From DASQZK01 sp963771005 (lineage in GTDB: Bacteria; Bacteroidota; Bacteroidia; Bacteroidales; GCA-2748055): a stretch of DNA of 64,000 nucleotides. Each line of letters opens with the position of its first letter. Within the stretch, counting starts at the first letter, position 1. Below are positions 1 through 9,577 of the stretch, piece after piece. The position numbers were made by a program, and so were the translations under genes. The notes beneath the pieces are model-generated. The model saw only the letters and a program-made list of their open reading frames with translations. It had not been told where the DNA came from and ran no database searches. The stretch covers positions 992,001-1,056,000 of the forward strand of contig CAVYRO010000002.1 in assembly GCA_963771005.1 (NCBI GenBank), given 5' to 3'.

Positions 1-722
1 TCCGCCGGATCGGCCGATCTTCCGGCTCCTCTTACAATATATTCCTTACCTTTTTCATTGATGAATCCACCCGAAGCATTCGAATTGACATTTTGTGATG
101 CGCCGAGAAGTTCCTCCATGGATACGTTGAAATATCTCATCTTTAGGGGGTCAGCAAGGATCTGGTATTGTTTTGGCAGGCCACCCATCAGGATCACCTG
201 CGATACCCCGCTCACGGACAGCAGCCGTTGTTTGATCTGGCGTTCGGAAATGGTATGCAGATCGAACAGCGAGAGTGAGTCGGAGGTTACGGCAATCAGC
301 ATGATCTCTCCCATGATGGAAGTCTGGGGAGCCAGGACAGGCGCTTCTGCGCCCTGCGGCAGTAGCCGGGAAATGGTGGAGAGTTTTTCACTGACCACCT
401 GCCTTGCACGGTATATGTCGGTGCCCCAGTTAAATTCCACCCATACGATTGACATCCCGAAGGTGGAGGTCGATCGCACACGCCGGATATCAGTGGCTCC
501 GTTCAGCGCCGATTCAATGGGAAAGGATACGAGTTTTTCCACCTCCTCTGCAGCCATCCCATGCGCATCGGTAAGGACAGCTACAGTCGGGGCGGTCAGG
601 TCCGGGAAAACATCAACCTCGATGTTGCGGGTTGTATAAAGGCCACCGGCCACAAAAATCAATGCAATGAAGAGGATTAATATCCGGTTCTGCAAAGAAA
701 ATCTGATGATCTTGTTCAGCAT
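1..722 (-). CDS. Heavy-metal efflux RND pump, CusA/CzcA-like, N-terminal part
   Basis: This reading frame begins at the ATG at 722-720 and runs off the left edge, so only about 240 N-terminal residues are visible. It starts MLNKIIRFSLQNRIL, followed by one transmembrane helix (about residues 12-30) and then the pattern IEVDVFPDLTAPTV, EEVEKLVSFPIESALNG and GGLPKQYQILADP. These are typical of the first periplasmic porter region of the heavy-metal branch of the RND family, inner-membrane proton antiporters exporting Cu, Ag, Zn, Co or Cd. It starts 13 bases after the stop of the adaptor gene and so belongs to the same minus-strand operon. The metal cannot be told from this part because the central metal-binding methionines lie outside the window. 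Confidence 0.93.
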   Translation of the reverse strand, partial: MLNKIIRFSLQNRILILFIALIFVAGGLYTTRNIEVDVFPDLTAPTVAVLTDAHGMAAEEVEKLVSFPIESALNGATDIRRVRSTSTFGMSIVWVEFNWGTDIYRARQVVSEKLSTISRLLPQGAEAPVLAPQTSIMGEIMLIAVTSDSLSLFDLHTISERQIKQRLLSVSGVSQVILMGGLPKQYQILADPLKMRYFNVSMEELLGASQNVNSNASGGFINEKGKEYIVRGAGRSADPA

Positions 723-734
723 GGTTCCGGAGGT

Positions 735-2243
735 TTAATGTTGATGTGAATCTACGGGTAAGCCTGAAGCCAGTGATGCAGCCTTTACCAGCATGGCCCC
801 GTTGGTCACAACCCTTTCTCCCTCTGTAAGTCCGTTCAGCACCGGTGTATTCATACCGTCATCCGCAGCGGTCCGGATAAGCCTTTTCTCATAATGTTCA
901 CCATCTACCTGGACATAAACGTAATAATTGCCTATATCCTCGGTAACTGCCTCCGAAGGTATGATGAGCATGCCCGGACCGGAAGCCGTTTTCAGGTAAA
1001 ATTCCGCAAATGCCCCCTCAAGCAGTGTTCCGTCGTTGATAACTTCAAAATAAACCGGCATGAAGTGATTATTCTCGGCAACGGAGAAACCTTTTGCCAT
1101 AAGGCGGCCGCCTAATTCGGAAACACTCAGGACCCTATCGGTATAAGCCGGGCGAAAGTTGGCCGTAACGATCCGGGCCAGCTGGCCAAAATATTGCTGC
1201 GGCAGATCTGCCCGCAAAAGCATGATCTTATTGGCTGAAACCGTGGCAAGCGTCTGCCCGGCGGTCACGTATTCACCCTCCGATACGTCCAGTTCATGAA
1301 TATAACCTGAAACAGGTGCCCTGATGATCATGCTTCCGCCGTTGAAGGAATTTTTAAGGGCAAAATAGCGGGCACTGTCATCCCTGTACCTGCTTCTCGA
1401 TTCGATAAATTCCTTTTCGGAAACTATCCTTTCCGCAAACAACTCCATGTGTCTCCTGTATACACTCAGGCTTTGCTCGTAACTGTTCAAGGCCTCGCTG
1501 AACCGAAGCCTGACGTTGTTATCCGCGAGATCCTCACCGCTCACGGCAAGGATAATGTCACCCTTCCTTACTTCCGATCCCTGTACCATCCCTTTTTTCG
1601 GGAAAAGAATGATACCCCCCGACGTGGCGCTGATAACTTTTTTTTCACCGGGCATGGCAAGAATTTCTCCTCCCGTCCGGATCACCGTCGCAAAACTGCC
1701 CCGGCTTACGGGTTGGACCATGAATCTGCTGTTCCAAGCCTGTTCCTTGGTAAAGGTGATCAATCCGTCGTCATCGGAATGCCTGGCAAGTGCAGCAAAT
1801 TCTTCATCCGACTCAAAAATAAGAATATCCTCACCTTTTAGCGTTTCGTTTATTTTACCATCACGGAAGGAAAGAGTGAGGGAATAATTACCAGACTTGG
1901 AAGGGGTTATGGAAAAATGATATATTCCCGGTTCGCCGGGTTCCGTTGAAATTTTTTCAGTGCTCCCGGGCCCTTCGAGGATAAGGCGGACTTCACCGGC
2001 GCCTACCGGGCGATAATCGTCAAGTCCTGTAATATGCACACTGATTTCAGAGGTTTCCCCACAAACAGGCGGTATGTAGGTTATGTAATATTCGAAACCG
2101 GTCGAAAAAAGGGTTTGTGACAAGTACCCGGCAATATGCTCCTGATGCTCTTCACCACCGGCCGCTTCATGGTCATGTTCACGTGTGTACCTGCCGCAGG
2201 AAAGCATATTTGCGGCAAGCAGAAGAATATAAATTTTCTGCAT
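735..2243 (-). CDS. RND efflux periplasmic adaptor lipoprotein, CusB/HlyD family
   Basis: The 502-residue protein has a lipoprotein signal ending in LSCG (Cys at about 16), then a His/Glu-rich stretch (EHDHEAAGGEEHQEH) and an N-terminal beta-sandwich region. The adaptor core follows: a first lipoyl half at about 185-235, a helical hairpin at about 245-300 (SYEQSLSVYRRHMELF), a second lipoyl half (APVSGYIHELDVSEGEYV) at about 305-335, and beta-barrel/membrane-proximal domains to the end. The C-terminus is DSHQH. These proteins bridge the inner-membrane pump to an outer-membrane channel. The two His-rich ends fit metal handling. The pump gene follows directly; no outer-membrane channel gene is visible, and it may lie beyond the left edge. 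Confidence 0.92.
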   Translation of the reverse strand: MQKIYILLLAANMLSCGRYTREHDHEAAGGEEHQEHIAGYLSQTLFSTGFEYYITYIPPVCGETSEISVHITGLDDYRPVGAGEVRLILEGPGSTEKISTEPGEPGIYHFSITPSKSGNYSLTLSFRDGKINETLKGEDILIFESDEEFAALARHSDDDGLITFTKEQAWNSRFMVQPVSRGSFATVIRTGGEILAMPGEKKVISATSGGIILFPKKGMVQGSEVRKGDIILAVSGEDLADNNVRLRFSEALNSYEQSLSVYRRHMELFAERIVSEKEFIESRSRYRDDSARYFALKNSFNGGSMIIRAPVSGYIHELDVSEGEYVTAGQTLATVSANKIMLLRADLPQQYFGQLARIVTANFRPAYTDRVLSVSELGGRLMAKGFSVAENNHFMPVYFEVINDGTLLEGAFAEFYLKTASGPGMLIIPSEAVTEDIGNYYVYVQVDGEHYEKRLIRTAADDGMNTPVLNGLTEGERVVTNGAMLVKAASLASGLPVDSHQH

Positions 2244-2306
2244 GATTGAGATTTTGATGGATAACCTGGTAAATGATTGTCCTTCCGGAGCCCGGAAGGA
2301 TGAACG

Positions 2307-2696
2307 TTATCCCATGGTAGGAGGACCCCTCAGGCTGAAGGCATCCGGAAATACATGTAAGTGAACCCCATTTCCCGGTTCAGGTTGTGGAGATAAACAG
2401 GGTGGAAATTCCTGTATGGATTCAACATCTGATTCTGCCGTTTCGGTAATCCTTTTCACTTGAACCCTGACAATCTTCTGGATGCCGGGGTTGTTCTCTT
2501 CAAACAACAAACCATTGAAAGCATGACAGTGAAAGGGAACATTTTGGGGAGCATCGTTATCTGTTTCGTTACAAAGAGGATCATCGGGATGTGAGGATAT
2601 GATCTCAAAGTAATGCGGATGGGGAATTACGTTGTGCAACATGATCATCCCTATGATCATGATGAAAAAATACGCTATGCGTCGCTGAATGTTCAC
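2307..2696 (-). CDS. Small His/Cys-bearing protein upstream of the metal efflux genes
   Basis: This 129-residue protein has one N-terminal hydrophobic helix (about 9-22) and then a soluble part. That part contains HNVIPHPHYFEI, a cysteine at DPLCNET, FHCHAF, and near the end GNGVHLHVFPDAFSLRGPP. Short proteins of this style, with an N-terminal anchor, VIPH(P)H, a CxH-type motif and a LRGPP-like end, commonly precede cation-efflux operons in Bacteroidota. I infer a periplasmic metal-binding or sensing role, but the function is not known. It lies 63 bases before the adaptor gene on the same strand and is probably its first operon partner. Confidence 0.7.
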   Translation of the reverse strand: MNIQRRIAYFFIMIIGMIMLHNVIPHPHYFEIISSHPDDPLCNETDNDAPQNVPFHCHAFNGLLFEENNPGIQKIVRVQVKRITETAESDVESIQEFPPCLSPQPEPGNGVHLHVFPDAFSLRGPPTMG

Positions 2697-2773
2697 AGAA
2701 CAAAAATAATTTTTTTTTCGAGCCGTGAACGGGAAAGATATAACTTAGAATGATTTTAAGCAAGCCTTGCGCC

Positions 2774-3217
2774 TTACAATGCAGACAGAGCCACAGGCAC
2801 CGAAAGCAGGATCACGAGGAGAACCAATGGCCAGACCTGCCTTTTCTTGTACATGAACTCTTTCCCGATCACCCGGTTCCAGTATAATTCTTCAAGGATA
2901 AGCGAACCGATGAGGTTGGCGATAATGAGAATATTTGCAGATTTCGATCCGTAAGTCGTATAAAGGACAACTCCGGCTACCGTGAAGAGGAAAGAAAATA
3001 AAAGGACGAGAAATAATTCCATTCGCTTCTTCAGCCTGTGAAGATTCATTGCCATGAGAATACCGCCGAGGAAAGTGGAACAGAAAATGGCAAAGAACCG
3101 GATCGTATACCTTGAATATAAAACGGGCGCTGCAGGATCGGTAGTGATATGCCTGTCCCGGAACAAGCCTGCGGGCCTTTCATTCTGATTGTTATGGAAG
3201 TTATTATCTGTAGGCAT
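2774..3217 (-). CDS. Small polytopic membrane protein of unknown function
   Basis: This 147-residue protein has a hydrophilic N-terminus (about 1-36) and about four predicted membrane helices (about 38-58, 67-89, 93-111 and 128-147). A basic loop, LHRLKKRME, separates the first two. I do not recognise the family and see no catalytic motif. It is 77 bases upstream of the His-rich protein gene on the same strand, so it might be co-transcribed with the efflux genes, but nothing in the protein points to metals. Confidence 0.6.
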   Translation of the reverse strand: MPTDNNFHNNQNERPAGLFRDRHITTDPAAPVLYSRYTIRFFAIFCSTFLGGILMAMNLHRLKKRMELFLVLLFSFLFTVAGVVLYTTYGSKSANILIIANLIGSLILEELYWNRVIGKEFMYKKRQVWPLVLLVILLSVPVALSAL

Positions 3218-3454
3218 ATATATGTTTATTACTAAGAGTCCGGCTGTGAAGATACATAATTCAATCGTATCGGTAAGATACCCGCCCGGCAGAATGGATT
3301 AATTAAATAACGTTCAAAATTAAAAATTTAGTCTGTTTTTTCCGCTTTCCTTCACCCATTTCCAGGGTAAAAAAACTGTTTTGCCAGTTATACGCCGGTT
3401 GACAGAGATTTTTAACCGGTTCCTGCAACCCCGTGCAAATGCAAATCCCGGCAT

Positions 3455-4822
3455 TTATCCGGATATATGGGTATAGCCGGCAAGCCCCGTGGGAATGGTC
3501 TCAAAATCACCGGCCGGATTCTCCGTCACCTCACTCCCGTTGCCTGTGGCTTTGAGAAATTTATCCAGGGCGCGGCTTCCGGTAAAGGTCTGCCGGAAAA
3601 CCGGTTGTTTTTCAAGGAAAACCTTCATGCCGGTCTTCAGCCGGAGTTCACGGTAAGGATAATAATAACTCAGTGTTTGTCTCAATACGACCCTTGAGTA
3701 GGAAAGTACAACCGATTCGTGAATTTCGGGATCACCGGTTATTTTGGGATCCATCATATAGAGATTGTTATGGGTCGCGATAAAACTGTCTTTCAATTTA
3801 GAAAGGCGGTCATCCAGCACAGGATGTTCCTTACCCGGAAGGAATATGGATCGGAGGTAACCGCTCCCCAGGATCTTTTCCCAGGGTTCCTTCATGTAGG
3901 AATAATACCTGCTCCGGGCGGCCAGCGCCTGGTACCGGTTTTTATAGACAAAAGAACAGTAGTTCACAGGAAGATGAATTCCCTGTTCCAGCGTGTATTT
4001 TATGATTTCAAGAGCAGCGAGTTCCGACTCTGCAACCGTCACTTTAGTCCCGTGCAGGAAAGTATAGGGCCGTTTCACCAGGTTGTCAAAATTATAGCCT
4101 GTAAGCCTGAGTTGGTGAAGATTGAGGAAATCTGCGCCCTCCGATTTCATCACGGGGATCTTTTCTTTCAGCAATCCGATATCCTCAGGGATGGCAGGGA
4201 TCTCGACCGTTACTGTGGGAATAATTCCAGTCGCAAGGCGAAGCTTGTCAAGCCTGTATTTGCCGGCAGATATATCAAACCGTATTTCATCGAGTCCCTC
4301 CGCCGCAAGGATGGAAACTTTCTCAGGAGTGAGCAAAAGTCCGTTCGTATACATCCATACGTGCATATCCCTTCCGAATTGTTTTCGTACCGTCTTAAGA
4401 TATTCCACCGTCCTTTCAAAACTTACAAGGGGTTCGCCCCCGCTGAAACTCACTCCGCCGAAACTAAATTCTTCCAGATAAGCTGCGTAGTCGGCCGGGG
4501 AGCTGAAGATCATATTATCGGTGGCGGGCAGCGACAATTCTTGCTGGGCCGTGGGGCAATAGAAACACCGGGCATTGCACAGGTTATTGATAAAAAGGCA
4601 TGACCATTTCCCTTCAACACACAGGCGACAGCCGGGTGAAAGGCTGCCGGTATGGATCTTGCTTCCTCCTGCAGTTACAGAAGCCTTCTGCCCGATATCC
4701 GCGAGCAAAGTGCTTCTCATTATTTCATATTGGGCTGCTTTCGTCTTTCCGATGAAATTTATCTGTCCATATCTCTCCCCGTATTCCTGCTTATTTGCAT
4801 GGATCAATAATTTGCTTTTCAT
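3455..4822 (-). CDS. Radical SAM protein with an extra cysteine cluster before the SAM motif
   Basis: I place the start at the ATG at 4822-4820 (MKSKLLIHANKQEYGER, 455 residues). A longer in-frame extension to 4960 is hydrophobic and unlike the rest. The radical SAM signature CNARCFYC (C-x3-C-x2-C) is at about 95-102 and binds the 4Fe-4S cluster that cleaves S-adenosylmethionine. Just upstream is CRLCVEGKWSC, giving three more cysteines. SFSGGEPLVSFERTVEYL and TNGLLL are typical of the SAM-binding barrel. There is no obvious SPASM cysteine pattern in the C-terminal 200 residues. It is a stand-alone gene with no precursor peptide or substrate gene beside it, so the reaction cannot be assigned. 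Confidence 0.85.
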   Translation of the reverse strand: MKSKLLIHANKQEYGERYGQINFIGKTKAAQYEIMRSTLLADIGQKASVTAGGSKIHTGSLSPGCRLCVEGKWSCLFINNLCNARCFYCPTAQQELSLPATDNMIFSSPADYAAYLEEFSFGGVSFSGGEPLVSFERTVEYLKTVRKQFGRDMHVWMYTNGLLLTPEKVSILAAEGLDEIRFDISAGKYRLDKLRLATGIIPTVTVEIPAIPEDIGLLKEKIPVMKSEGADFLNLHQLRLTGYNFDNLVKRPYTFLHGTKVTVAESELAALEIIKYTLEQGIHLPVNYCSFVYKNRYQALAARSRYYSYMKEPWEKILGSGYLRSIFLPGKEHPVLDDRLSKLKDSFIATHNNLYMMDPKITGDPEIHESVVLSYSRVVLRQTLSYYYPYRELRLKTGMKVFLEKQPVFRQTFTGSRALDKFLKATGNGSEVTENPAGDFETIPTGLAGYTHISG

Positions 4823-4954
4823 TTTTACCCACACCTTTCGTAAAATTTCTTCGAAGTACAATCCATGCAAAATTAGATGCATTTTGATACATAAATCGTT
4901 GGAAGTAATTTTTATTTTAAGGGGCGAAATTATTATTGAAAGGAGGAGAATGTA

Positions 4955-5246
4955 GAACACGGATTCCGATGACTAGCGGAACTTCTTTCGGATTGTTTCA
5001 GGTGGTTTCAGCTCCATTCAAAACTCAACAACTCAACAACTCAACAAATCACCAAATTCTTCGGGGAGTTTCACCACAGATTTCACAGATTATCACAGAT
5101 TAAGAGAGGTTGTTTCAGGTGGTTTCAGGTGGTTTCAGTTTATTTGAGAATTGTTTGAGAATTGTTTGAGGGTTGTTTGAGAGTTGTTCGAGGGTTGTTT
5201 GAGAGTTGTTCGAGGGTTGTTTTTGTTTAGCTCATTTACACCATTC
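4955..5246. repeat. Modular intergenic repeat, locus 1
   Basis: This is most of the 578-base gap between the radical SAM gene and the esterase-like gene. From left to right it contains an ACACGGATT...GATGACTAGCGGAAC module, a GTTTCAGGTGGTTTCAG stretch, a CAACTCAACAACTCAACAA tract (about 5024-5050), and a GTTTCACCACAGATTTCACA module (about 5070-5100). It ends with about seven 11-base units of the type GAGGGTTGTTT (about 5150-5222). The same modules recur at 15.7-16.3, 24.4 and 52.8-55.0 kb. I see no coding potential. Confidence 0.85.
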
Positions 5247-5250
5247 TAAG

Positions 5251-5294
5251 GATCACCCCCCTCGCCCTTCAGGAGAGGGGGGCCGGGGGGGTGA
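5251..5294. repeat. GC-rich inverted repeat
   Basis: The arms TCACCCCCC and GGGGGGTGA enclose a GC-rich core with CCCTTCAGGAGAGGGG. It can form a strong hairpin. The core resembles a GC-rich intergenic element that recurs in Bacteroidota genomes (from memory, not checked). It sits about 107 bases upstream of the esterase-like gene. Confidence 0.65.
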
Positions 5295-5400
5295 GGTGTA
5301 CGGGAGAATGATGGTGGCCTCGTCCTCCATTCACCAAATCACCAATTTCTTCCGGGATGTTTCAGATCTTTCCTTATTTTAGTATCCTAAAAACTACGAC

Positions 5401-7132
5401 ATGAAAAAAATAACGCTACTCCTGCTGAGTATTCTTCCCACGCTGGGTTTTTGCCAGAATCTGCTTGACACAGACTGGAAATTCAAAACGGGCGATTCGC
5501 CCGAATACAGCCGGGTATCCTTTGATGATAAAGACTGGACGACCATCGAAGCGGGGACCGTATGGGAACTGCAGGGTTTTAAAACCTACGATGGCATCGC
5601 ATGGTACCGCAAAGGATTTGACATCCCCTCCTCACTGAAAAAGGAAGCGGAAAAGAACGGAGGATTGCTGCTCGACCTCGGCAAAATGGATGATGCAGGT
5701 GAAATTTACTGGAACGGGAAGATAATCCTCACCAACGGGAAATTTCCGCCTGATTACGAAATCGCGTACGATAAACCCGCCCGTGTCGGGATCCCTGCCG
5801 GGGAAGTGAACTGGGGCGGCAGGAACACAGATTGCCGTCAGGGTCTATGATGACCAGGGCAACGGCGGAATTTACGGGGGTTCGGTGAGCCTCAGGGTAA
5901 AGGGTCTTGAGGATCTCTTCCATATCGAATCCCGTATGCCGCGGGAGGATCATATTTTCGTAAACGTGAATTCAGTCGTCATCCCGGTTGTTTATACCAA
6001 TGATTTCCCGGATAAAATGGAAGGTAAAGTGGAATACCGCGTGATCAACGATTTCAGGGAACCGGTAATGAACAGGACAATCGATCTCTCCCTGAAAAAG
6101 AAAAAATCCTTTACAGATAACCTTGTCCTCGAAGACCTTGACCCCGGGTTCTACGAGGTAAATATCATGTTCAAAGGCACTTCAGACAATAAAAAATATA
6201 CTTTCCGGTTCGCTAAAGATCCCGGGAAGATCGTTGCACCCGCCGATCGTCCGGATGATTTTGATGACTACTGGAGACGGGCAAGGAAGGAACTGGCTGC
6301 CGTTGAACCCCGGTTCAGGATGATCCGCCAGGACAGTTTATGCACTTCCCTAAGAGAAGTTTACCTGGTTGAAATGCGTTCGCTGGGCAATGTTCTCATC
6401 AGGGGCTGGTATGCCAAACCGGTGAAAGAAGGAAAATATCCGGCCATCCTGCACGTCCAGGGATATTCCTCCAACCAGACAATGCAATGGGGATACCCGG
6501 GCAGTGATATGGCAGTGTTTGCGCTGAATATCCGCGGTCACGGGAACAGTTGTGATGATATAAATCCGGGATTCCCGGGCTACCTCCAGGATCATCTTGG
6601 CGATCCGGAATGTTACATCTACAGGGGAGCTTATATGGATTGCCTGAGGGCGGTCGATTTTCTTTTCAGCCGGCCTGAAGTGGATACTTCCCGGGTTGTG
6701 GTTGAAGGCGGAAGCCAGGGAGGCGCACTGAGTTTCGCCACTGCAGCACTTGACAATGAACGGATAGCCCTCTGTGTTCCCCATGTTCCCTTCCTCTCCG
6801 ATTTCAAAGATTACTTCAGGGTGGCCTCGTGGCCTGCAAATGAGTTCATCGAATACGAAAAACTGCACCCGGACCGGGGATGGGAAGGTATCTATCATAC
6901 CCTCAGTTATATCGATATCCGGAACCTTGCCCCCTGGATCAAGGCCCCGGTCTTTATGGGCGCCGGGCTCATGGATGTGACCTGTCCTCCCCGAATCAAT
7001 TTCGCAGCCTATAACCAGCTGAACGTACCGAAAGAATTCGTGGTATTCCCCTGGTCGGGTCATAGCATTGACCCGCGCTTTCATGTGCTTAAATATGCCT
7101 GGATCAAAAAACAGTTCGGAATGAATCCCTGA
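5401..7132 (+). pseudogene. Acetyl xylan esterase-like (CE7) gene interrupted by a +1 frameshift
   Basis: Two frames make one protein. 5401-5850 encodes a signal peptide (MKKITLLLLSILPTLGFCQ) and a galactose-binding-like beta-sandwich (LLDTDWKFKTGD, AWYRKGFDIP, LGKMDDAGEIYWNG). At about 5812-5824 the frame changes from 1 to 2 in a G/C-rich run. After the change, frame 2 reads GTQIAVRVYDDQGNGGIYGG, which continues the same domain without loss. The second part is an alpha/beta hydrolase of the CE7 type, with nucleophile Ser in GGSQGG, Asp in GLMDVTCPP and His in WSGHSID, all present. Intact, it would be a secreted deacetylase acting on acetylated sugars or xylan. One extra base explains the break; it could be a true mutation or an assembly error. 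The downstream ORF could start only at GTG 5885 and would lack most of the first domain. Confidence 0.85.
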
Positions 7133-7144
7133 AATCCTTACCTC

Positions 7145-9385
7145 ATGAAAAGACGTAAATTTTTACAACGCGCAAGCCTGGGCGCTTCCGCCCTTCTGGC
7201 AGCCCCGGCTATTGGTGAGGGAGCATTTACGGAACAGGACCCGGATATCCCGGTGCTTCGCAGGATCGAAAAGCTGGAAGACATCGTGACCCGCGAAGGA
7301 ACGATCATGCTACGACTGGAATTCGGGAATGCGGAAACGGAGGAAAGAACATCCTATGATACCAAATTCAAAACCGGGAAGGGCAGCATCTCAGCAATCG
7401 AAGGTTATTTTCTCAATGAATGGGATATTCTCGATCGTAAGAAAATGCATTTCAAGGGTGTCGCAGGGATCTCCAATCCGGATGTTTTTATCGTATGGCT
7501 GAAAGATTTCTCCCCCTCCACGAGCCTGATCCTTGATGACAAAAAAGGGAAATATTCATTCACACTTGCAGAACTTATTGAAAAACAAGAAATAGAGTTC
7601 AATGACGGGAAGGTTTCCATAAGCGCCAATTACCTTCTCGATAAAGAAATGGGTACCCTCGACCCAACGGCTGCCGGTATAAAAGATCCCGGCGGTAAAT
7701 TCCGGTTTGCCGTGATGGCAGATCCGCAGGGCGGGGATCCCGGGTCACGGAATAACCTGATGACGAGGATGAAGATCCACAATGCCTGGAGCGAGGAGAG
7801 CATCCGGGTGGCAAATGAGTTGAACCCCGAAGCTCTCTTCACCCTCATAGACGGTGACATCGTCGATGAACAGGGGTATGAGCAGGATTTCCTGGCGATG
7901 GAGAAATTTTTCAGCCGGCTGAAAATGCCTGTTCTATATGCCATTGGCAACCATGAGTCAAAATATTCGTCGAAGTTCGGTCCCGGATATGATCACTCGG
8001 AATTAAGGAACTACTACGCTGCTCAACAGAGAATGAACGGGACCAGTATGCTCCTCTATTCCTTCGACCTGGGACAGTGGCATTTTATCGTATGGCCCGA
8101 TCCGCTCCGGAAGGGCTTTTGGGAAAGGCATCCTCATTATTTCCACTGGCTGCGAAAGGACCTGGAAGAGAATAAGGACAGGCCCGTGATGTTTTTCCAG
8201 CATGTCCCGGTCCACCCGATCGGCATTGACCCACTCACCGAATATGCCGAGGCTCCGGCTGTAAAAAGACTCGTGATGGAGACACTGACTGAGCATGGGA
8301 ACGTAAAATACGTCCTCAGCGGGCATGTTCATATTCCTCTTCGATCCTCAATCAAAACGGCTGTGGAATACCGGGGGATCAAATTTATTAATCTTCCGGC
8401 TGCAGGATACCGTCCGCGTGCATTCGGAGAGGAGGATCTTTACGGAGGACCTGCAGAAGGGGTTGCCATTGTCGATATCGATGGCCGGGAGGGAAAGGTG
8501 AGTTTTAAGAACGTAACCAACGAAGTATATGAATATGCCAGTCACCCTCCCGGCTTCAAGCCGGAGGAATATCCGCTTTGGCTTAATTACCGCTGGGAGC
8601 TCCCGGTGAAAGGGGAGCTTATGAACGGCGATTTCAGCCACGGACTGAATCACTGGATCAAGCGCTATGTCTATGCCGAGGATGAAAATCCTTCCAACAT
8701 CTGTGAGGTGAGGGAACAGCCGGGAAATCCAGGAAAACAGGCACTCTTTCTTTTCAACCGGATGAGAGGGTTCAATACCCCCGGTCAGGACCGTCTTCCA
8801 CAGACACTGAACAGGCTTGCCCAGGTTATACGGGCTTTTCCCGGCAAAGAGCCTGTCCTGGATATCGGTTACATGATCGATGCCTCGTCCCGCAGGCCGG
8901 GGAAACCCAATGGTTCCTATATATGGCTGGAAGGATATGAGAAGGATACCAAACGGATGAATATTTCCTATTCGGAAGGGTATTATTTTTATAATCTGGA
9001 AGGCAATTACAGCCAGCTCAAAAACGTCCCCTCATCCCGGATGGAGATCACCTCCGAACCCGGGGAATGGCACCATTTACGACTCAATCCCTATAAGGAT
9101 TTCAGAGAGACGACTGAGATGAAGCGAATCGATCTCAGCCGTATCGACAGGTTCATCATCAATCTCGGTGTATGGACCGTCAATGACGGACATGACCAGC
9201 AGGCGGGAGCCTGGTTCAGGGATGCCGTTCTCAGTTTCACGGAACAGGGTTCAGGTCCGCGCAGCACCATTGACGGCCGGCCGGTTGAGAAAAAAGATGA
9301 CATGTACATGTGGTGGCGGGGTGTGGATCATGTGGCCGGAGAACACCAGGCCTTTGTTGACGATATGAGCGGGTATGGCCGGTAA
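7145..9385 (+). CDS. Tat-exported calcineurin-like metallophosphoesterase
   Basis: The 746-residue protein begins MKRRKFLQRASLGASALLA, a twin-arginine signal. The metallophosphoesterase domain carries its metal-binding motifs in order: MADPQGG (about 190), DGDIVDE (about 237), GNHES (about 268), QHVPVHP (about 355) and SGHVHIP (about 393). A C-terminal region from about 480 looks like a beta-rich carbohydrate-binding or jelly-roll module. The family hydrolyses phosphomono- or diesters with two metal ions; the substrate here is unknown. It follows the esterase-like gene after 12 bases, so the two may share a transcript. Confidence 0.88.
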   Translation: MKRRKFLQRASLGASALLAAPAIGEGAFTEQDPDIPVLRRIEKLEDIVTREGTIMLRLEFGNAETEERTSYDTKFKTGKGSISAIEGYFLNEWDILDRKKMHFKGVAGISNPDVFIVWLKDFSPSTSLILDDKKGKYSFTLAELIEKQEIEFNDGKVSISANYLLDKEMGTLDPTAAGIKDPGGKFRFAVMADPQGGDPGSRNNLMTRMKIHNAWSEESIRVANELNPEALFTLIDGDIVDEQGYEQDFLAMEKFFSRLKMPVLYAIGNHESKYSSKFGPGYDHSELRNYYAAQQRMNGTSMLLYSFDLGQWHFIVWPDPLRKGFWERHPHYFHWLRKDLEENKDRPVMFFQHVPVHPIGIDPLTEYAEAPAVKRLVMETLTEHGNVKYVLSGHVHIPLRSSIKTAVEYRGIKFINLPAAGYRPRAFGEEDLYGGPAEGVAIVDIDGREGKVSFKNVTNEVYEYASHPPGFKPEEYPLWLNYRWELPVKGELMNGDFSHGLNHWIKRYVYAEDENPSNICEVREQPGNPGKQALFLFNRMRGFNTPGQDRLPQTLNRLAQVIRAFPGKEPVLDIGYMIDASSRRPGKPNGSYIWLEGYEKDTKRMNISYSEGYYFYNLEGNYSQLKNVPSSRMEITSEPGEWHHLRLNPYKDFRETTEMKRIDLSRIDRFIINLGVWTVNDGHDQQAGAWFRDAVLSFTEQGSGPRSTIDGRPVEKKDDMYMWWRGVDHVAGEHQAFVDDMSGYGR

Positions 9386-9577
9386 CCCGCAGTGGGATGA
9401 AAAATCCGGCGTATCCCCCATTTTGCAGACTCTGCGTTTAAAGACCTGATGAAATTCAAACAGAAAATTAAAGTTGCCCGGCTGGGCACCATGAACTCCT
9501 CAAAGGATGAACTCTCTACGCAGGTAATGTTGTTAATATAACAGGGGTTATCTAACCCGCTTTTAAAAAATTCTCCT

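Noticed and set aside
3467..4603. Long plus-strand frames opposite the radical SAM gene
   Set aside because: They are antisense to a protein with clear cysteine motifs and contain no recognisable domain.
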